In this document: positions 61,722 to 64,000 of the stretch, piece after piece
Layout of the letters: each line of letters starts with the position of its first letter
Position numbering within the stretch: the first letter of the stretch is position 1
Source: UBA2589 sp965223235
GTDB lineage: Bacteria; Gemmatimonadota; Gemmatimonadetes; Longimicrobiales; Gaopeijiaceae
Assembly: GCA_965223235.1 (NCBI GenBank)
Contig: CBDCVV010000019.1
Span: 124,001 to 188,000, forward strand
Length of the DNA stretch: 64,000 bases
Direction of reading: 5' to 3'
Position numbers and translations under genes: made by a program
Notes under the pieces: generated by a model
Seen by the model: only the letters and a program-made list of their open reading frames with translations
Database searches by the model: none
Told to the model about the DNA's origin: nothing

Positions 61722-63902
61722 CTACTTCACAAACAGCATGTCACGGTACGCCGGGATCGGCCAAAGATCATCCGGGACAACGCGCTCTAGCCGGTCGACG
61801 ACGTCGCGTACGGCATTCATCGCCGGGATGATGTTCTGGCGCATGTGCTCCGCCTTGGAGAGGACCTCGTCTCCACCCAATTCTTGGTTCTGTTCGGCGA
61901 GCGTGTCGAGCCTCTCCGTAAGGTCCTCGATGAGTTCGTTCACAGCCTTCGCCGTCTTCACCACACCGAGTGCCTTGAGGCCGACTTCATCAGCGCGATC
62001 CGCAGTAGCAAGCAGGTCGTTGAGGTAGCGGATCGCTGCCGGAAGAATCATCGTCTGCGCCATCGCCTGGGCAGTCTCTCCCTCGATGTTGATGGCGAGG
62101 AAGTACTGCTCCACGAAGATCTCGAAGCGAGACTCGAGCTCGCGGTGGGAGAGAACCCCGTACTTGTCGAACAGCTCGAAGTTCTTTTCGTCGACGATCC
62201 GAGGAAGCGCGTCCATCGTACTCCGCAGGTTCAGGAGACCCCTGCTCTCCGCCTCCGTGACCCATTCTTCCGAGTAGTTGTCTCCGTTGAAGATGATCTG
62301 CTTGAAGCCGTGGATCTCCGTCGCAAGGAGCGTACGCAGCGCATCGTCGAACGACGTGCCCTTCTCGAGCTCCGCTTCGAGCTTCGTACAAAGATCATCG
62401 ATCGCCTCGGAGACGACCGTGTTCAACACGGTCGCCGGCCACGAAACGCTCTGCGACGAACCGAGCGCCCGGAATTCCCACTTGTTTCCAGTAAAGGCGA
62501 AGGGTGAGGTCCGGTTCCGGTCCCCAGCGTGCCGTGGAATGTGGGGAAGCACGGTAGCACCCAACCCGAGGAGCCCCGAACTCATGCTGCTCGTCGCCTC
62601 ACCGGCTTTCTCGATCTGTTCGAAGACGTCCTGAAGCTGGTCGCCCACGAACGCAGAGATGATCGCCGGCGGGGCCTCGTTCGCCCCGAGTCGGTGATCG
62701 TTCCCCGCGTGCGCGACGGAAGCACGCAGCAGATCCTGGTGCTTGGCGACCGCCTTCAGGACCGCCGAGCAAAAGAAGAGGAACTGCATGTTGTCGTGAG
62801 GCGTCTCACCCGGCTCGAGCAGGTTCTGGTCTTCGGTTCCCATCGACCAGTTCAGGTGCTTCCCGGATCCGTTCACACCTTGGAACGGCTTCTCATGCAG
62901 GAGGCACACCAGGCCGTACTTCCGAGCCACTTTACGTAGGGTCGACATTACGAGCTGCTGCTGGTCCGCTGCCTCGTTCGCGTCGCCGAAGATCGGCGCC
63001 ATCTCGTACTGACCCGGCGCGACCTCGTTGTGGCGGGTGGTGATCGGGACGCCGAGTCGATAGAGCTCGAGCTCCACCTCGTTCATGCACTCGAGCACGC
63101 GATCCGGGATCGAGCCGAAGTAGTGGTCGTCGAGCTCCTGACCCTTGGGCGGTTTCGTACCGAAGAGTGTGCGACCCGCCGTCTGCAGATCGGGGCGGCG
63201 GTAGTAGAACTCCTCGTCGACCAGAAAGAACTCCTGCTCAGCACCACACGTCGCCGTCACCGGCTTCGGCTCTGAGCCGAAGAGCTCCAGCGCTCGACGG
63301 GCCTGGGTATCGATCGCCGCCATCGACCGCAGGAGTGGCGTCTTCTTGTCGAGTGCGTCACCCGCCCACGAGCCGAAGGCGGTCGGGATGCACAGGTAGG
63401 CGCCCCCGGGACCCTCTACGATGAACGCGGGGGACGTCGGATCCCACGCCGTATACCCGCGAGCTTCGAACGTCTGACGAAGGCCGCCCGAGGGGAAGGA
63501 GGAGGCGTCGGGTTCACCCTGAACGAGCTCCTTACCGCGGAACTCCGTAATCGCGCGGCCGTCCCCAGTGGGTTTCAGGAACGAGTCGTGCTTCTCGGCG
63601 GTGCTGCCTGTGAGAGGCTGAAACCAGTGAGAGTAATGCGTCGCTCCCTTCTCCAGCGCCCACTCCTTCATCGCGTTGGCAACGGCATCGGCAACGGACG
63701 GGTCGAGGCTCTTCCGATCGCGCATGGTCGCGAGCACGGCCTCGAACTCGGCTGCGGGTAGACGAGCCTTCATCTCCCGAAGCCCGAAGAGGTTCTCGCC
63801 GAACACCTCTTCGAGGTTGGTGCGGTGACGCTTCTCTGCGCCCGGGGTCGAATCGTACTTCGCAGCCGCGAGGGAGTCGAAGCGAGGGGTGACTCGGCTC
63901 AT
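61722..63902 (-). CDS. glnN: Glutamine synthetase type III
   Basis: 726 aa, the typical length of GSIII (about 700-730), distinct from GSI and GSII. GVNGSGKHLNWSMGT (about 345), AGNDHRLGANEAPPAIIS (about 405), GNKWEFRALGSS (about 465) and NEVAPGQYEMAPIFG (about 300) are the ATP, glutamate and metal-binding blocks. A C-terminal GSIII domain (ERLDTLAEQNQELGG) follows. Makes glutamine from glutamate, ammonia and ATP in the cytosol. The ATG at 63902 has AGGA ten bases upstream. No adenylylation Tyr region is expected in this type. The upstream 98 bases to the edge hold its promoter, which I cannot assign. Confidence 0.97.
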   Translation of the reverse strand: MSRVTPRFDSLAAAKYDSTPGAEKRHRTNLEEVFGENLFGLREMKARLPAAEFEAVLATMRDRKSLDPSVADAVANAMKEWALEKGATHYSHWFQPLTGSTAEKHDSFLKPTGDGRAITEFRGKELVQGEPDASSFPSGGLRQTFEARGYTAWDPTSPAFIVEGPGGAYLCIPTAFGSWAGDALDKKTPLLRSMAAIDTQARRALELFGSEPKPVTATCGAEQEFFLVDEEFYYRRPDLQTAGRTLFGTKPPKGQELDDHYFGSIPDRVLECMNEVELELYRLGVPITTRHNEVAPGQYEMAPIFGDANEAADQQQLVMSTLRKVARKYGLVCLLHEKPFQGVNGSGKHLNWSMGTEDQNLLEPGETPHDNMQFLFFCSAVLKAVAKHQDLLRASVAHAGNDHRLGANEAPPAIISAFVGDQLQDVFEQIEKAGEATSSMSSGLLGLGATVLPHIPRHAGDRNRTSPFAFTGNKWEFRALGSSQSVSWPATVLNTVVSEAIDDLCTKLEAELEKGTSFDDALRTLLATEIHGFKQIIFNGDNYSEEWVTEAESRGLLNLRSTMDALPRIVDEKNFELFDKYGVLSHRELESRFEIFVEQYFLAINIEGETAQAMAQTMILPAAIRYLNDLLATADRADEVGLKALGVVKTAKAVNELIEDLTERLDTLAEQNQELGGDEVLSKAEHMRQNIIPAMNAVRDVVDRLERVVPDDLWPIPAYRDMLFVK

Positions 63903-64000
63903 TGGGTGGGTTCCTGGGTTGGTGGTGCTTCACGAAAGATCTGCTTCTAAGGTCGACCCGTTCGTAAGTGGAGCTCAACCCCGAATAGGGCTATAATTGC

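Noticed and set aside
63992..63997. TATAAT at the right edge as a promoter
   Set aside because: No -35 at usual spacing on the plus strand and no gene after it inside the window.
1..64000. tRNA, rRNA, CRISPR arrays, insertion sequences or phage genes
   Set aside because: No cloverleaf sequence, repeat array, transposase or integrase motif was seen on either strand by eye.

Overview
The window is high-GC bacterial chromosome, densely packed on both strands, with mostly short gaps and many ATGA-type stop/start overlaps. There are no rRNA, tRNA, CRISPR, phage or insertion-sequence features that I can see. Gene content suggests a Gram-negative-type diderm, probably Gemmatimonadota or a relative (inference, not proven). 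The clues are an MlaE/MlaF lipid transport pair, a BamA-like barrel, a PadR regulator with a large duplicated MacB/FtsX-type permease, a TolB-like/TPR membrane protein, secreted proteins ending their signal peptides in AQ/SQ, two-subunit AddAB, ThyX and a type III glutamine synthetase.

Layout. 1-5 kb: mlaFE, an M50 protease, rho and a phosphoribosyltransferase. 5-10 kb: a kinase-type DAK2 protein fused to a DegV lipid-binding domain, a MshEN-like/REC response regulator and a TolB-like/TPR protein. 10-13 kb: PadR with its operator and the permease. 13-15.3 kb: a compact radical SAM / metallophosphoesterase / single-domain asparaginase-like operon. 15.3-20.4 kb: an aldehyde dehydrogenase, then a leftward run of BlaI, M56-TonB, an AhpD-like protein and ThyX. 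20-28.5 kb: a BamA-like barrel and a glycosyltransferase / ABC exporter cluster. 28.5-33 kb: an ACSF3-like malonyl-CoA synthetase, a sodium:solute symporter and an unusual membrane protein, translationally coupled. 33-40 kb: paralogous lipoproteins, NamZ, secreted and membrane proteins and an M20 peptidase. 40-46 kb: nitroreductase, APC permease plus aminotransferase, and ArsR/SRPBCC/FG-GAP lipoprotein. 46-59 kb: addA and addB, separated by an aldo/keto reductase, TIGR04076 protein, NhaC antiporter, two-subunit aconitase X, a thioesterase and a PLP lyase. 59-64 kb: beta-lactamase-fold hydrolase, cupin, DUF188 protein and glnN.

The strongest unusual signal is at 17768-18358. A gene that looks split by a stop codon reads as one AhpD-like protein if the in-frame UGA is selenocysteine. 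The UGA sits exactly where the second cysteine of the family's CxxC motif belongs, and a bacterial-SECIS-like hairpin lies 19-36 nt downstream. A second is at 31436-32980, where the reading frame is open and homologous well upstream of the first canonical start, implying a CTG start in a CTGA overlap. Other points of interest are a leaderless ArsR gene whose promoter and operator coincide, a DAK2-DegV fusion, and a metallophosphoesterase lacking the usual first metal-binding motif next to a radical SAM enzyme.
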